Shown here: positions 1 through 8,877 of the stretch, one piece after another
How positions within the stretch are numbered: the stretch's first letter is position 1
Layout of the letters: every line of letters begins with the position of its first letter
From: Herminiimonas sp. KBW02
GTDB lineage: Bacteria; Pseudomonadota; Gammaproteobacteria; Burkholderiales; Burkholderiaceae_D
Direction: 5' to 3'
Assembly: GCF_003852535.1 (NCBI RefSeq)
Contig: NZ_QAJP01000008.1
Span: forward strand, 68,013 to 132,012
Length of the DNA: 64,000 nt
Notes under the pieces: model-generated
Seen by the model: only the letters and a program-made list of their open reading frames with translations
Database searches by the model: none
What the model was told of the DNA's origin: nothing
Translations under genes and position numbers: made by a program

Positions 1-860
1 ACAATTGGAACTGGGAAGGCCGGATCTGGGTCGAGGAGTGGAAAGACATTAAGTGGATTAATCTGCGCGCCACGCCACGTGCACTGGATGATGACAGTGT
101 GCAATGGGAAGGCATCATGACAAATATCACGGCCAGCAAACACGAGCAGGAAGAAATTATCCGTTCTCGTGCACAGCTCGCCGAACTATCCGCACACGTC
201 AACACCGTCAAAGAAAAAGAACGCACCCGCATCGCGCGCGAGATCCACGATGACCTCGGCGGCAATCTGACTGCGATCAAAATGGCACTCGCCTTATTAA
301 CGCGACGCTTGCCAGCCAAATCCCCTGAACTGTATGAAAAAGCCGCCTACGTCGAATCACTGGTAGATCGCACAATAGAAACCGTACACCGTATCGCCGG
401 TGACCTGCGTCCCGGCATACTCGACTTTGGACTGGTAGCGGCAATCGACTGGCAAAGCAAGGAATTTGAAAAGCAACTAGGCATGCCCTGTGAGTTTGTT
501 TCGAACAAGGCCGAAATCGATCTGGACATGGATCAGGCAACAGCCCTGTTCCGCATCTTCCAGGAAGCCCTCACCAATATTGCCAAACATGCGCAAGCCA
601 CCCTGGTGACGGTACAACTGATGCACACGCCACAATACGTGCGCCTGGAGATTATTGATAACGGTCGCGGCATCGAACTGGCCGATCGCGCAAAACCGAA
701 ATCGTTTGGCATACGCGGCATGGTCGAGCGTTCGCTGGCTTTGGGCGGCAGCTTGTCCGTCAGTACTGCGCCCAAAGGTGGCACAGTCGTTGCTCTAAAC
801 CTACCGTTGCCCACTACTCCGGTATCTGGCAGCATCCAGACGAATAATATTGGGCATTAA
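1..860 (+). CDS. Sensor histidine kinase, NarX/DegS type, 5' end outside window
   Basis: The open frame runs in from the left edge (reading from base 3), so the N terminus is missing. The GTG at base 99 is probably internal, because the codons before it read as the end of a PAS/PAC fold (W-x-G and D-I-T-like pattern running into a helix). Next come a HisKA_3 dimerisation helix with the phosphoacceptor in REIHDDLGG, and an HATPase_c domain with the N box FQEALTNIAKHA and a G box at DNGRGI. It should autophosphorylate and signal to the response regulator about 100 bases downstream. No membrane segment is visible in the part present. The signal sensed is unknown. Confidence 0.9.
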   Translation, partial: NWNWEGRIWVEEWKDIKWINLRATPRALDDDSVQWEGIMTNITASKHEQEEIIRSRAQLAELSAHVNTVKEKERTRIAREIHDDLGGNLTAIKMALALLTRRLPAKSPELYEKAAYVESLVDRTIETVHRIAGDLRPGILDFGLVAAIDWQSKEFEKQLGMPCEFVSNKAEIDLDMDQATALFRIFQEALTNIAKHAQATLVTVQLMHTPQYVRLEIIDNGRGIELADRAKPKSFGIRGMVERSLALGGSLSVSTAPKGGTVVALNLPLPTTPVSGSIQTNNIGH

Positions 861-966
861 GCGACAGAATTTGGCGGTCAGGAACCTTGTTGCGCCAAAA
901 TTTGTCACATCTAGACAAATAGTCAACTCAAATCTGGCGCTGTTATCCAGGCCATAAAATATAACA

Positions 967-1614
967 ATGACAACGAAGAACGTAATTAAAGTCTTGATTG
1001 CCGACGATCACGCGATCGTGCGCGAGGGTTTAAAGCAGATCCTTGCAGATACGAAAGATATCGTGGTGGCAGGTCATGCTGAAAACGGCATAGAGGCTAT
1101 CAAACTCACCCGTGAAGGTACATGTCAGGTGTTATTGCTGGATATTTCGATGCCTGATCGCAGCGGAATAGAAGTATTAAAACAGGTCAAAAAATAGTCA
1201 CCGAAGACGGCCGTCCTCATGCTCTCCATGCACCGCGAAGATCAATACGCGATACGTTCACTGAAAGCAGGTGCATCCGGCTACCTGAACAAACAAAGCG
1301 CGCCCGCCGAACTGGTAAATGCGATACGCCAGGTTGCCAGCGGCCGCAAATACATTAGCGCTGCACTCGCGCAAGAACTGGCCAACCAGATCAGTGACGA
1401 CCACGAAACACCACTGCATGAAACCCTGTCTGATCGCGAGTACCAGACCCTGACCATGATCGCATCCGGCAAAACCGTCAGCGACATAGCCAACGAATTG
1501 GTCCTTTCCGTCAAAACCATCAGCATGTATCGCTCGCGACTATTGCAAAAAATGAAACTCCGCCACAATGCCGAACTGACGCATTACGCGATCAAAAACC
1601 ATTTGGTTGATTAA
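967..1614 (+). pseudogene. NarL/FixJ-type response regulator interrupted by an in-frame TAG
   Basis: The frame encodes a REC domain (acidic pair IADDH, phosphoacceptor D59 in LLLDISMPD) and a C-terminal LuxR/GerE helix-turn-helix (LSDREYQTLTMIASGKTVSDI), 215 codons in all, the normal length for the family. A TAG at 1195-1197 follows the codons for KQVKK. Reading continues in the same frame through SPKTAVLMLSMHRED, so this is one nonsense codon and not a frameshift. The product would be a 76-residue half receiver. Restart at ATG 1219 would give a truncated receiver plus HTH, but no clear ribosome site precedes it. It may be a recent null allele, amber readthrough or a base-call error. It is the likely partner of the kinase upstream. 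Confidence 0.8.
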
Positions 1615-1863
1615 TTTCCCTCTTAATTGACCGGCATCGGCTTATTTCAGCTGGTTCCATGCATTCCGTTGAATGTCAAAATAATTACCTTAAAGATAAG
1701 GAAAACCGCGTCCAGAGCCGGTTTTTGTTGCATTTTGGATAAAGCGTCAAAGTGGCCAGCATTTGCCTGCTTAATCCACTTATCAGACTTATCAGCATAG
1801 TTATATTATTGCGAAACAGGCCAATATCCGGTCCATCCATAATAAAGAAACGCGCGTGCATTC

Positions 1864-3450
1864 ATGCAAGACAAGCGAGACACCCCGCCACAAAACCCTG
1901 CTGAAATCGCACGAGAAGCTTTTCGCCAACTGGCTGTCCGCAGAATAGCTCCGACGCCGGACGCTTATCGCGCCATTTACGACGAAATTGCAGGTTATGC
2001 GCCGCAGCCCACACCAGAGGAAATCCTGGCCGAATTTGCCGCCTCCCTGTCGACGGCACCGGACGGTGTCGCCATCATAGGCAAAACCCTGGAAGAAGCG
2101 GCTACCACCTCGTACTGGCTGGACTTCAGCAAAGGGCTGACGCAACTGGTCAAGCATTACCAGACGCAGCTGGCAATCCAGGCCAATAGCAATGCCGCAG
2201 CAGCACCCGTCACTAGCAGCAGCACCAGCTTGTCATTGGTGGATGATCCGCAACCTGCACTCTTGCGCGACTTGCTGACGCGCACCCTGACCCTGGCCGT
2301 TGCTTCCCTCTTGCAGGGCGCGCCTGAGCTGGCAGCTGAAGCCGAAGCACTCGGACGCTCCATCAAGGATGCAAACACTGAAGCCAGCCTGAATGAGGTA
2401 TCCGGCAAGCTCAAGCAGCTCTGCTTCAAGATCGAACTCAAAAGCGGCGATATGGCGCAGCAACATGAAATGCTGCTGCGCCTGTTCCGCCTGCTGCTGG
2501 AAAACATCGATGGCCTGCTGGAACAGGACTCATGGATGCACGGACAAATTGAAGCAGTACGCGATTTGATCTCGGCACCTATTAATGATGTTGCGCTGAA
2601 TGAAGTCATGCGCAGCCTGAAAGAAGTTATCTACAAACAAGGCACGTTGAAGAACAGCATCAACGACGCCAAGGTTTCCGTCAAAAACATGGTCAACACA
2701 TTTATCGATCGTCTGGCAGACATCGCCAATACCACCGGCAACTACCACCAGCAAATTGACAGGTACTCAAAAGAACTCACGGAAACTGCAGATATCAACA
2801 AGCTCAGCAAAATCCTCGACGAAGTCAAACGCGAAACCCGGATCGCTCAAACCGAGGCGCTACGTTCACGCGACATCGTGCTGGCAGCCCGCAAAGATGT
2901 CGAAGATGCAGAAGCACGCATCCACAACCTGGAACAGCAACTGGAACAAATGAGCGAACTGGTGCGAGAAGATCAACTGACCGGCAGCCTGAACCGACGC
3001 GGCCTGGACGATGTGCTGGAACGCGAAATTGCGCGCGCAGACAGGCGTGCGTTGCCGCTTTGCATCGCCATGCTGGATCTGGACGATTTCAAAAAAATCA
3101 ACGACAAGTATGGCCACATCGCCGGCGATGAGGCACTGATACATCTGGTACGCGTTATCAAGGAAACACTGCGTTCGATGGATGTCATCGCCCGTTTCGG
3201 TGGCGAGGAATTCCTGATCGTCTTGCCGGATACCCCACTGGAAGAGGCAATCCTGACCGTCACACGCCTGCAACGCGAACTGACCAAGCAGATTTTCATG
3301 CATAACCACACTCGCCTGCTCATGACTTTCAGTGCCGGCGTCGCACTGCGCAAAGAATTGGAAGACCAGGCGGCAATGATCAAACGCGCAGACATGGCTC
3401 TCTACGAAGCGAAAAAAGCCGGGAAAAATCGCGTCATCCCCGCACAATAA
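1864..3450 (+). CDS. Diguanylate cyclase (GGDEF domain)
   Basis: This 528-residue protein has a long alpha-helical N-terminal region of unknown sensing function, a coiled-coil linker at about 335-375 (NLEQQLEQMSELVRED), and a C-terminal GGDEF domain. The active site is GGEEF at residues 446-450, the form that makes cyclic di-GMP from two GTP. An RxxD inhibitory site (437-440) sits five residues upstream, so product feedback is expected. No membrane segments are seen, so it is probably cytoplasmic. It lies just before the flagellin gene and ends at its own terminator. Its place in the flagellar cluster suggests a role in the swimming/sessile switch, which is inference. Confidence 0.92.
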   Translation: MQDKRDTPPQNPAEIAREAFRQLAVRRIAPTPDAYRAIYDEIAGYAPQPTPEEILAEFAASLSTAPDGVAIIGKTLEEAATTSYWLDFSKGLTQLVKHYQTQLAIQANSNAAAAPVTSSSTSLSLVDDPQPALLRDLLTRTLTLAVASLLQGAPELAAEAEALGRSIKDANTEASLNEVSGKLKQLCFKIELKSGDMAQQHEMLLRLFRLLLENIDGLLEQDSWMHGQIEAVRDLISAPINDVALNEVMRSLKEVIYKQGTLKNSINDAKVSVKNMVNTFIDRLADIANTTGNYHQQIDRYSKELTETADINKLSKILDEVKRETRIAQTEALRSRDIVLAARKDVEDAEARIHNLEQQLEQMSELVREDQLTGSLNRRGLDDVLEREIARADRRALPLCIAMLDLDDFKKINDKYGHIAGDEALIHLVRVIKETLRSMDVIARFGGEEFLIVLPDTPLEEAILTVTRLQRELTKQIFMHNHTRLLMTFSAGVALRKELEDQAAMIKRADMALYEAKKAGKNRVIPAQ

Positions 3451-3498
3451 GTCCGGTCCGGGGCCAAAAGCACCGCCCTTCAAGAGAAATTAAACAAA

Positions 3499-3526
3499 AA
3501 AAGCCCTGCAGAAATGCGGGGCTTTT
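3499..3526 (+). terminator. Rho-independent terminator after the GGDEF gene
   Basis: The stem AAAAGCCC/GGGCTTTT extends inward through TGCA/TGCG to a GAAA tetraloop, and the 3' arm ends in TTTT. It lies about 50 bases after the cyclase stop codon and separates that gene from fliC. Confidence 0.8.
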
Positions 3527-3790
3527 CTCTGAACCATCGTCACTCCGTCGTTTTTTCACAATATTTTGCAATTTTTTTCAACGCAGATGATGGCTCTGTT
3601 GAGCTGGATAATGTGTTTTTTTGCAATTCCCCACACGACAGGATTTCGAAAAAATTAAGGGTAATTTCGCTTTTTATTTGTTTTAAATCTCACATTTTTT
3701 CCTTAAAGATTTTCCAGCTAGCAACCGACAAAGGACATATCTGGCTGCAGTTCGGGCGAGACCGGGAAAAAATTAGTTTCAGTCCATCAC
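3527..3790. other. AT-rich leader region upstream of the fliC promoter
   Basis: This stretch lies between the cyclase terminator and the sigma-28 promoter. It is AT-rich with runs of T and A. An open frame crosses it and the promoter, but it has no ribosome site or recognisable protein, so I see no gene here. Upstream activator sites are possible; none is recognised. Confidence 0.5.
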
Positions 3791-3817
3791 TAAACTTTTC
3801 CCGGAACCGTCCGATAA
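3791..3817 (+). promoter_or_regulatory. Sigma-28 (FliA) promoter of fliC
   Basis: The sequence is TAAACTTT, 11 bases, TCCGATAA. The known sigma-28 consensus is TAAAGTTT-N11-GCCGATAA, so 14 of 16 positions match with exact spacing. It lies about 95 bases before the flagellin ATG, giving a leader of roughly 85 bases with an AGGAG ribosome site at 3899-3903. Confidence 0.9.
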
Positions 3818-3910
3818 AACTTACAACGACGCTGCATATGCAGTAAATCGCAAAGCAGGCGTTGAAGTGCTTCAGTCGGACTTCCATCGGACTACAACAG
3901 GAGAATTAAC

Positions 3911-5434
3911 ATGGCCGCAGTCATTAACACCAACATCTCGTCGCTGAATTCCCAACGCAACCTGACCGCATCGCAATCTTCCCTCGCTACTTCGCTGCAA
4001 CGCCTGTCCTCAGGTCTGCGTATTAACAGCGCAAAAGATGATGCTGCAGGCTTGGCAATTTCTGATCGTATGACCAGCCAGATCAACGGCTTGAATCAAG
4101 CAGCACGTAATGCCAACGACGGCATCTCGATGACGCAAACAGCTGAGGGTGGTCTGGCAACAGCAACCGACCTGCTGCAACGTATGCGTACCCTGGCAGT
4201 TCAATCTGCTAACGGCACCAACTCCGCATCTGACCGTGCTTCGCTGCAAGAAGAAGTCGGCCAACTGCAACAAGAGTTGAACCGTGTTGCTAACACCACT
4301 CAGTTCAACGGCCAAAACGTTCTGGACGGCTCGCTGAGCAACGCGCAATTCCAGGTTGGTGCAAACGCTAACCAAACGATCAACTTCTCGATCGGCAACA
4401 CCCAGGCATCCGCTATCGGTAACAACGCGATCAAAACTACAGCTACTGGCAATACTTCCGGTGCTTCGTCGTTCGCAGGTACTGTTGCCGGCACCATCGG
4501 CGTCAACCAAAATGCTGCACAAACCCTGACAGTACAAGGTAACGGTACAACATCGACCTACGCTGCTGCTGGTGGCGCAACTGCATATGCAATTGCTAAA
4601 GGCATCAACGCTGCTTCGGGTTCGACCGGTGTAACCGCAACTGCAACCACCACAGCTACCCTGGCAAGCTTCACCGCAGGCACCCAATCGTTCACGATCC
4701 AGGGCGCACCTAAAGCTGACGGTTCGGCTAACCCAGTTACTGTTACTGCAACAATGGCGACTGCAACTGACGTTGGCGGCCTGGCTGCTGCGATCAATGC
4801 ACAATCCGGCGTAACCGGCATCAACGCAATTGCTGATACATCGACAGGCAAAATCTCGCTGACACAATCGCAAGGTTACGACATCGGTATCACCAACAAC
4901 CTGACCGCTAATAACTCGACCACAGTACAAGGCAGCACCGGTACGGCTAAAGCACTGGTTCGTGGCGCAGCAGATGCTGCAGCAATTGGCGATTCGATGA
5001 CTGTCGGCGGCACACTGTCGTTCAACTCGTCGGGTTCGTTCACAGTTGGTACTTCGGCTGCAGGCACCATCTTCACCGCAGCTGCTAACTCGAGCGCACT
5101 GTCGTCGGTTGCCAGCATCGACATCACCACACTGACCAACGGTATCCCAAGCGGCGCTAACGATGCATTGCAAGTCATTGACTCTGCTCTGGCAAACATC
5201 AGCTCCTCCCGCGCTTCGCTGGGTGCGTTGCAAAACCGCTTCACATCAGTTGTTTCTTCGCTCAGCACCACCAGCGAAAACTTGAGCGCAGCTCGCAGCC
5301 GTATTCTGGATGCTGACTTCGCTTCGGAAACAGCTAACCTGACACGCGGTCAAATCTTGCAACAAGCTGGTACCGCAATGTTGGCACAAGCGAACTCGCT
5401 GCCTAACGGCGTGCTCGCCCTGCTCCGTGGCTAA
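3911..5434 (+). CDS. fliC: Flagellin, the filament subunit
   Basis: The 507-residue product has the conserved flagellin ends. The N-terminal D0/D1 region (about 1-170) starts [17 protein letters not shown] and contains [19 protein letters not shown]. The C-terminal D1/D0 region ends in [15 protein letters not shown]. The middle (about 175-405) is a variable Ala/Thr/Ser/Gly-rich surface segment. It has no cysteine, as is usual for flagellins. An AGGAG ribosome site precedes the ATG, and the gene has its own sigma-28 promoter. It is exported by the flagellar type III system, with FliS as the probable chaperone. The GCA/AAC/CTG-rich codon use fits high expression. Confidence 0.98.
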   Translation: MAAVINTNISSLNSQRNLTASQSSLATSLQRLSSGLRINSAKDDAAGLAISDRMTSQINGLNQAARNANDGISMTQTAEGGLATATDLLQRMRTLAVQSANGTNSASDRASLQEEVGQLQQELNRVANTTQFNGQNVLDGSLSNAQFQVGANANQTINFSIGNTQASAIGNNAIKTTATGNTSGASSFAGTVAGTIGVNQNAAQTLTVQGNGTTSTYAAAGGATAYAIAKGINAASGSTGVTATATTTATLASFTAGTQSFTIQGAPKADGSANPVTVTATMATATDVGGLAAAINAQSGVTGINAIADTSTGKISLTQSQGYDIGITNNLTANNSTTVQGSTGTAKALVRGAADAAAIGDSMTVGGTLSFNSSGSFTVGTSAAGTIFTAAANSSALSSVASIDITTLTNGIPSGANDALQVIDSALANISSSRASLGALQNRFTSVVSSLSTTSENLSAARSRILDADFASETANLTRGQILQQAGTAMLAQANSLPNGVLALLRG

Positions 5435-5464
5435 TCCTAGCCCGTCAGCAGCGTAGTAAGAAAT

Positions 5465-5498
5465 GAATCCCCGGCTGCATTTTGGTAGCCGGGGATTC
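5465..5498 (+). terminator. Strong hairpin after fliC, partial terminator
   Basis: A perfect 12-base stem GAATCCCCGGCT/AGCCGGGGATTC encloses a 10-base loop, 30 bases after the fliC stop. There is no run of T after it, so it may stabilise the abundant fliC message or reduce readthrough into flaG and not fully terminate. Confidence 0.6.
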
Positions 5499-5517
5499 GT
5501 TACAACAGGAGTCAATT

Positions 5518-5895
5518 ATGGATATCGGACAAATTGCTAGTAGCGCCAAGGCAGGTACACGAATCGATCCGCAACCGTCGCCAGTCAGCAGCGCGGTAAA
5601 TCCTGCAGCCAAAGCAGTCTCTTCCCCCGTGCTCACTACCGGAGCTGTCCAGCAACCGGATGCCGCCAACGCGCAAAGCCAGGTCGGCCAGGCATTGCAA
5701 AGCATCAACAAAGCATTGCAAGGTTTATCTTCCAACCTGGAATTTACAGTCGACTCAGACAGCAATCGCACCATCGTCAAGGTTGTTGATCAACAGACGA
5801 AGGAAGTCATACGCCAGATGCCGTCTCTCGAAGCGCTCGAAATTTCCAAGGCCCTGGATAAGTTGCAAGGGCTGTTGGTGAAGCAAAAAGCATAA
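5518..5895 (+). CDS. flaG: FlaG family protein
   Basis: This 125-residue protein has a low-complexity N terminus rich in Ala, Pro and Val, and a conserved C-terminal FlaG domain (SNLEFTVDSDSNRTIVKVVD followed by EVIRQMPS). FlaG proteins occur beside flagellins and affect filament length; the exact mechanism is not settled. I chose the ATG at 5518 because AGGAG lies 5 bases upstream; the longer frame from 5482 would begin inside the post-fliC hairpin. It is probably read partly from the fliC promoter, ahead of fliD. Confidence 0.92.
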   Translation: MDIGQIASSAKAGTRIDPQPSPVSSAVNPAAKAVSSPVLTTGAVQQPDAANAQSQVGQALQSINKALQGLSSNLEFTVDSDSNRTIVKVVDQQTKEVIRQMPSLEALEISKALDKLQGLLVKQKA

Positions 5896-5906
5896 ATTGC
5901 ATCAAA

Positions 5907-5950
5907 CAGACGGGTAATTCACCCTCTTACCTTGGGCTTACCCTCGTCTG
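5907..5950 (+). other. Bulged inverted repeat between flaG and fliD
   Basis: CAGACGGGTAA and TTACCCTCGTCTG can pair as an 11-base stem with a two-base bulge. It could attenuate transcription or process the message between flaG and fliD. No T run follows directly. Confidence 0.35.
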
Positions 5951-5991
5951 CCTTCCTATATATTGTGGTTTTTCTCTAGCAGGAGAAGCAA

Positions 5992-8013
5992 ATGGCCGTT
6001 TCATCAATCGGCGTTGGCTCCGGTTTACCCCTCGACACCTTATTGACCAACCTCATGACGGCTGAAAGTCAGCCTCTGACGTTGATGGCGCAAAAGGAAG
6101 CGAGCTATCAAGCCAAGTTAACCGCTTACGGCACTCTCAGTGGCGCACTCAGCGCATTTCAGACAGCGATGTCATCGCTGGGTAAAAGCTCGACTTTTGA
6201 AAACCTGCAAACCACAGTAGCGGACAAAACCATCCTGAGCGGTACTGCCAGCACCAAGGCGGCAACCGGTAACTATCAGATCAATGTCACACAACTGGCG
6301 CAGGCGCACAGTCTTTCCACCGCAGGACAAACCAGCAAAACCGCCCTGATCGGCACTGGCGCGACCACCACGCTGACCTTCCAGTTCGGTACCATCAGCG
6401 GCGGCACCCTGACCGACGGCGTATATAGCGGCGCGACCTTCACGCAAGACGCCAAGCAGGCGACCGGTACCGTCACCATCAAGAATGGCGACAACTCGCT
6501 GCAAGGCATACGCGATGCGGTCAATGCAGCCAATATCGGCGTGACCGCGACTCTGGTTTCCAACGGTAGCGCGGCACCTGATCACCTGGTCTTCACATCG
6601 AATAAAACCGGTGCGGTTTCCAGCATGAAAATCGATGTGGATGGTGATCCGGCTTTGCAAAGCCTGCTCGGATACGATCCGGCCGGCACCCAATCGCTGA
6701 AACAAAACAGCGCAGGACAAAACACCCAGTTGACGGTGAACGGCTTCTTCGTCGATAGCCCGACCAATGAAGTCAAGGAAGCGATACAGGGCGTTACCCT
6801 GAATGTTTCTAAAATCGGCAACACCACCATGAGCATCGCCAAGGATACGGCGGCGGTAGAGACCAGTGTCAAAGCGTTTATCAAGGCGTATAACGATCTC
6901 ACCGGTACCATCAAAAAACTGACCGCCTACGATGCAACTACCAAGACTGGTGGCCTGCTGGTTGGCGACTCGACGGCTCGCACCATCCAGGAACAACTCA
7001 GCAAGACACTGTCGGCTTCACTGGAAGGATTGAGCAATACGAATATGTCCTTGCCGCAGCTCGGCGTGACCGTGCAACGCGATGGCACACTCGCGCTGGA
7101 CTCCGCCAAGCTTAGCAAGATGATGGAGACCAACTACAACGATATCGCGGGTCTGTTTGCGACGGTCGGTAAAGCAACCGACAGCCTTATCAATTTCAAT
7201 GCTTCGAGTTCGGCAACCAAGGCTGGCAGCTACGACATCACAGTCACCAAACTGGCCACCCGCGCCGAGATGACAGGCACTGTCAATCTGAATGCCGGCA
7301 GCACCACGATTTTGCCAAACACGAAGATGAACATTACGCTCGATGGCGTATCGTCCAAGATCAACCTGACTGAAGGTACCTATACCGCGAAAGAACTCGC
7401 AGCGATGGTGCAGTCCGCCATCAATGGTGCGTCCGAAATTTCAAAGGCAGGTTCAAAGGTAACCGCAACCATAGACAGCAACGGTTTCCTGAATTTGCAA
7501 TCGGACCGTTACGGTTCCGCTTCCAAAATCAGTATTAACTCAGAAACCGGCACACCAGTCTCTGCTTTGCTCGGCTCTGTATCCAGCGGCACCAACGGCG
7601 TCGATGTAGAAGGCACCATAGGCGGCATGCTGGCTACCGGTTCCGGCCAGATCCTGAGCGCAGCCAAAGGCTCGGACGCAGCGGGACTGAAGATAGAAGT
7701 TATCGGCGGTACCTTGGGTAGCCGCGGCAAAATCGACTTCTCGCAAGGCTATGCCGATCGTCTGAGTAAATTGACCGACAGCTTCATCGGTACTGACGGC
7801 CTCATCGCCGGCAACACCACCAGCCTCAACAGCAACATCAAACGCCTGACGGACGATGCAGATGCGTTCAAAATCCGCCTGGCTGCGATTGAGGCACGTT
7901 ATCGCAAGCAATTCACCGCTTTGGATACCCTGGTTTCCAGCATGCAGTCGACACAAAACTATCTGACACAACAGCTCGCCGCGATTGCTGCAAATAGCAG
8001 CTCGAGCAACTAA
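5992..8013 (+). CDS. fliD: Flagellar filament cap protein (HAP2)
   Basis: FliD forms the pentameric cap that guides flagellin folding at the filament tip. The N terminus has the FliD signature GVGSGLPLDTLLTNLMTAE, and the C terminus ends with a coiled-coil D0 helix (LAAIEARYRKQFTALDTLVS, YLTQQLA). At 673 residues it is longer than the roughly 450-470 of enteric FliD. The extra length lies in the exposed middle, including flagellin-IN-like segments (AGSYDITVTKLATRAEM and the earlier TGNYQINVTQLAQAH). AGGAG precedes the ATG. It is followed closely by fliS and fliT, whose product is its expected chaperone. Confidence 0.97.
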   Translation: MAVSSIGVGSGLPLDTLLTNLMTAESQPLTLMAQKEASYQAKLTAYGTLSGALSAFQTAMSSLGKSSTFENLQTTVADKTILSGTASTKAATGNYQINVTQLAQAHSLSTAGQTSKTALIGTGATTTLTFQFGTISGGTLTDGVYSGATFTQDAKQATGTVTIKNGDNSLQGIRDAVNAANIGVTATLVSNGSAAPDHLVFTSNKTGAVSSMKIDVDGDPALQSLLGYDPAGTQSLKQNSAGQNTQLTVNGFFVDSPTNEVKEAIQGVTLNVSKIGNTTMSIAKDTAAVETSVKAFIKAYNDLTGTIKKLTAYDATTKTGGLLVGDSTARTIQEQLSKTLSASLEGLSNTNMSLPQLGVTVQRDGTLALDSAKLSKMMETNYNDIAGLFATVGKATDSLINFNASSSATKAGSYDITVTKLATRAEMTGTVNLNAGSTTILPNTKMNITLDGVSSKINLTEGTYTAKELAAMVQSAINGASEISKAGSKVTATIDSNGFLNLQSDRYGSASKISINSETGTPVSALLGSVSSGTNGVDVEGTIGGMLATGSGQILSAAKGSDAAGLKIEVIGGTLGSRGKIDFSQGYADRLSKLTDSFIGTDGLIAGNTTSLNSNIKRLTDDADAFKIRLAAIEARYRKQFTALDTLVSSMQSTQNYLTQQLAAIAANSSSSN

Positions 8014-8030
8014 GGCTACGGGAGACATCA

Positions 8031-8519
8031 ATGTTTGGATCATCGCAAAGCGGAGCAAACGCCTATGCCAAGGTTGGCATGGAAACTGGCGTCATAGCCG
8101 CCAATCCGCACAAGCTCATCATCATGCTGTTTGAAGGTGCGCAAATCGCACTCAACAACGGCCTGCAGCAGATGCAGGCCGGGAATATCCCGGAAAAAGG
8201 CAAAGCCATTTCCAAGGCCATCATGATTATCGAAAACGGCCTGCGCGCCAGTCTCGACAAATCGGTGGGCGGCGAAATCGCCATCAATCTTGATGCACTG
8301 TATGAATACATGGGCGGACGTCTGTTACTCGCTAACCTGAATAACGACCCGGCCATCATTCAGGAAGTACAAACCCTGCTCAACGATATTAAAAGTGCAT
8401 GGGAAGAAATCGCTCCGCAATCCGCCGCACCGGCACCGGTGAACGGATTGCCAGGACAAATACAAGCATCTTCCTACGATGCACTCGCGCCTAACATGTC
8501 CCGTTTAATGAAAGCCTGA
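8031..8519 (+). CDS. fliS: Flagellin export chaperone FliS
   Basis: FliS binds the disordered C terminus of flagellin in the cytoplasm and keeps it export-ready. The family pattern is clear: AYAKVGMETGVIAANPHKLI near the start, then LFEGAQIAL, and a helical bundle through LYEYMGGRLLLANLNND. At 162 residues it is about 30 longer than enteric FliS because of a Pro/Ala-rich C-terminal tail. GGGAG precedes the ATG. It sits between fliD and fliT, with 3 bases to fliT. Confidence 0.96.
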   Translation: MFGSSQSGANAYAKVGMETGVIAANPHKLIIMLFEGAQIALNNGLQQMQAGNIPEKGKAISKAIMIIENGLRASLDKSVGGEIAINLDALYEYMGGRLLLANLNNDPAIIQEVQTLLNDIKSAWEEIAPQSAAPAPVNGLPGQIQASSYDALAPNMSRLMKA

Positions 8520-8522
8520 TCG

Positions 8523-8864
8523 ATGATGAACGAACAAGAAATCATTTGTCTGTACGAAAACGTTGCGACCATAACCGATCAGATGCTGGCGGCAGCACGC
8601 AGCGGTGACTGGGAAGAACTGACGGCGCTGGAACAACGCTGTGCGGCGCAGGTAAGCATGCTGAAAAGCGGAGAGACGCCAGTGGCATTGAGCGGGGCAG
8701 AACGTGAACGCAAGGTCGAGATCATTAAAAAGATCCTGGCTGATGACCGTGAAATCCGCAACATCACCGAACCGTGGATGGCCAAGCTGTCCATGCTCAT
8801 CAATAGCACCGGGACTGAGCGCAAACTCAATCACGCCTATGGTGCCGGCGGTCGCTCGAATTAA
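8523..8864 (+). CDS. fliT: Flagellar protein FliT, FliD chaperone
   Basis: This 113-residue, mostly helical protein has the FliT layout. An N-terminal helix (IICLYENVATITDQMLAAA) leads to a W-E-x-L motif at DWEELTALEQRC, followed by a helix ending in RNITEPWMAKLSMLI. FliT binds FliD for export and, in enterics, also binds FlhDC to damp early gene expression. Identification rests on position after fliS and this weak but recognisable pattern. The start could be either of two adjacent ATG codons at 8523 and 8526. Translation may be coupled to fliS. Confidence 0.85.
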   Translation: MMNEQEIICLYENVATITDQMLAAARSGDWEELTALEQRCAAQVSMLKSGETPVALSGAERERKVEIIKKILADDREIRNITEPWMAKLSMLINSTGTERKLNHAYGAGGRSN

Positions 8865-8877
8865 TCCGGATTAACTT

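Noticed and set aside
3514-3846. 110-residue forward open frame before fliC
   Set aside because: It runs through the terminator and the sigma-28 promoter, has no ribosome site, and resembles no protein.
4010-5233. 407-residue reverse open frame across fliC
   Set aside because: It lies wholly inside the flagellin gene on the other strand and is Cys-rich without any family pattern; the open frame comes from the biased codons of fliC.
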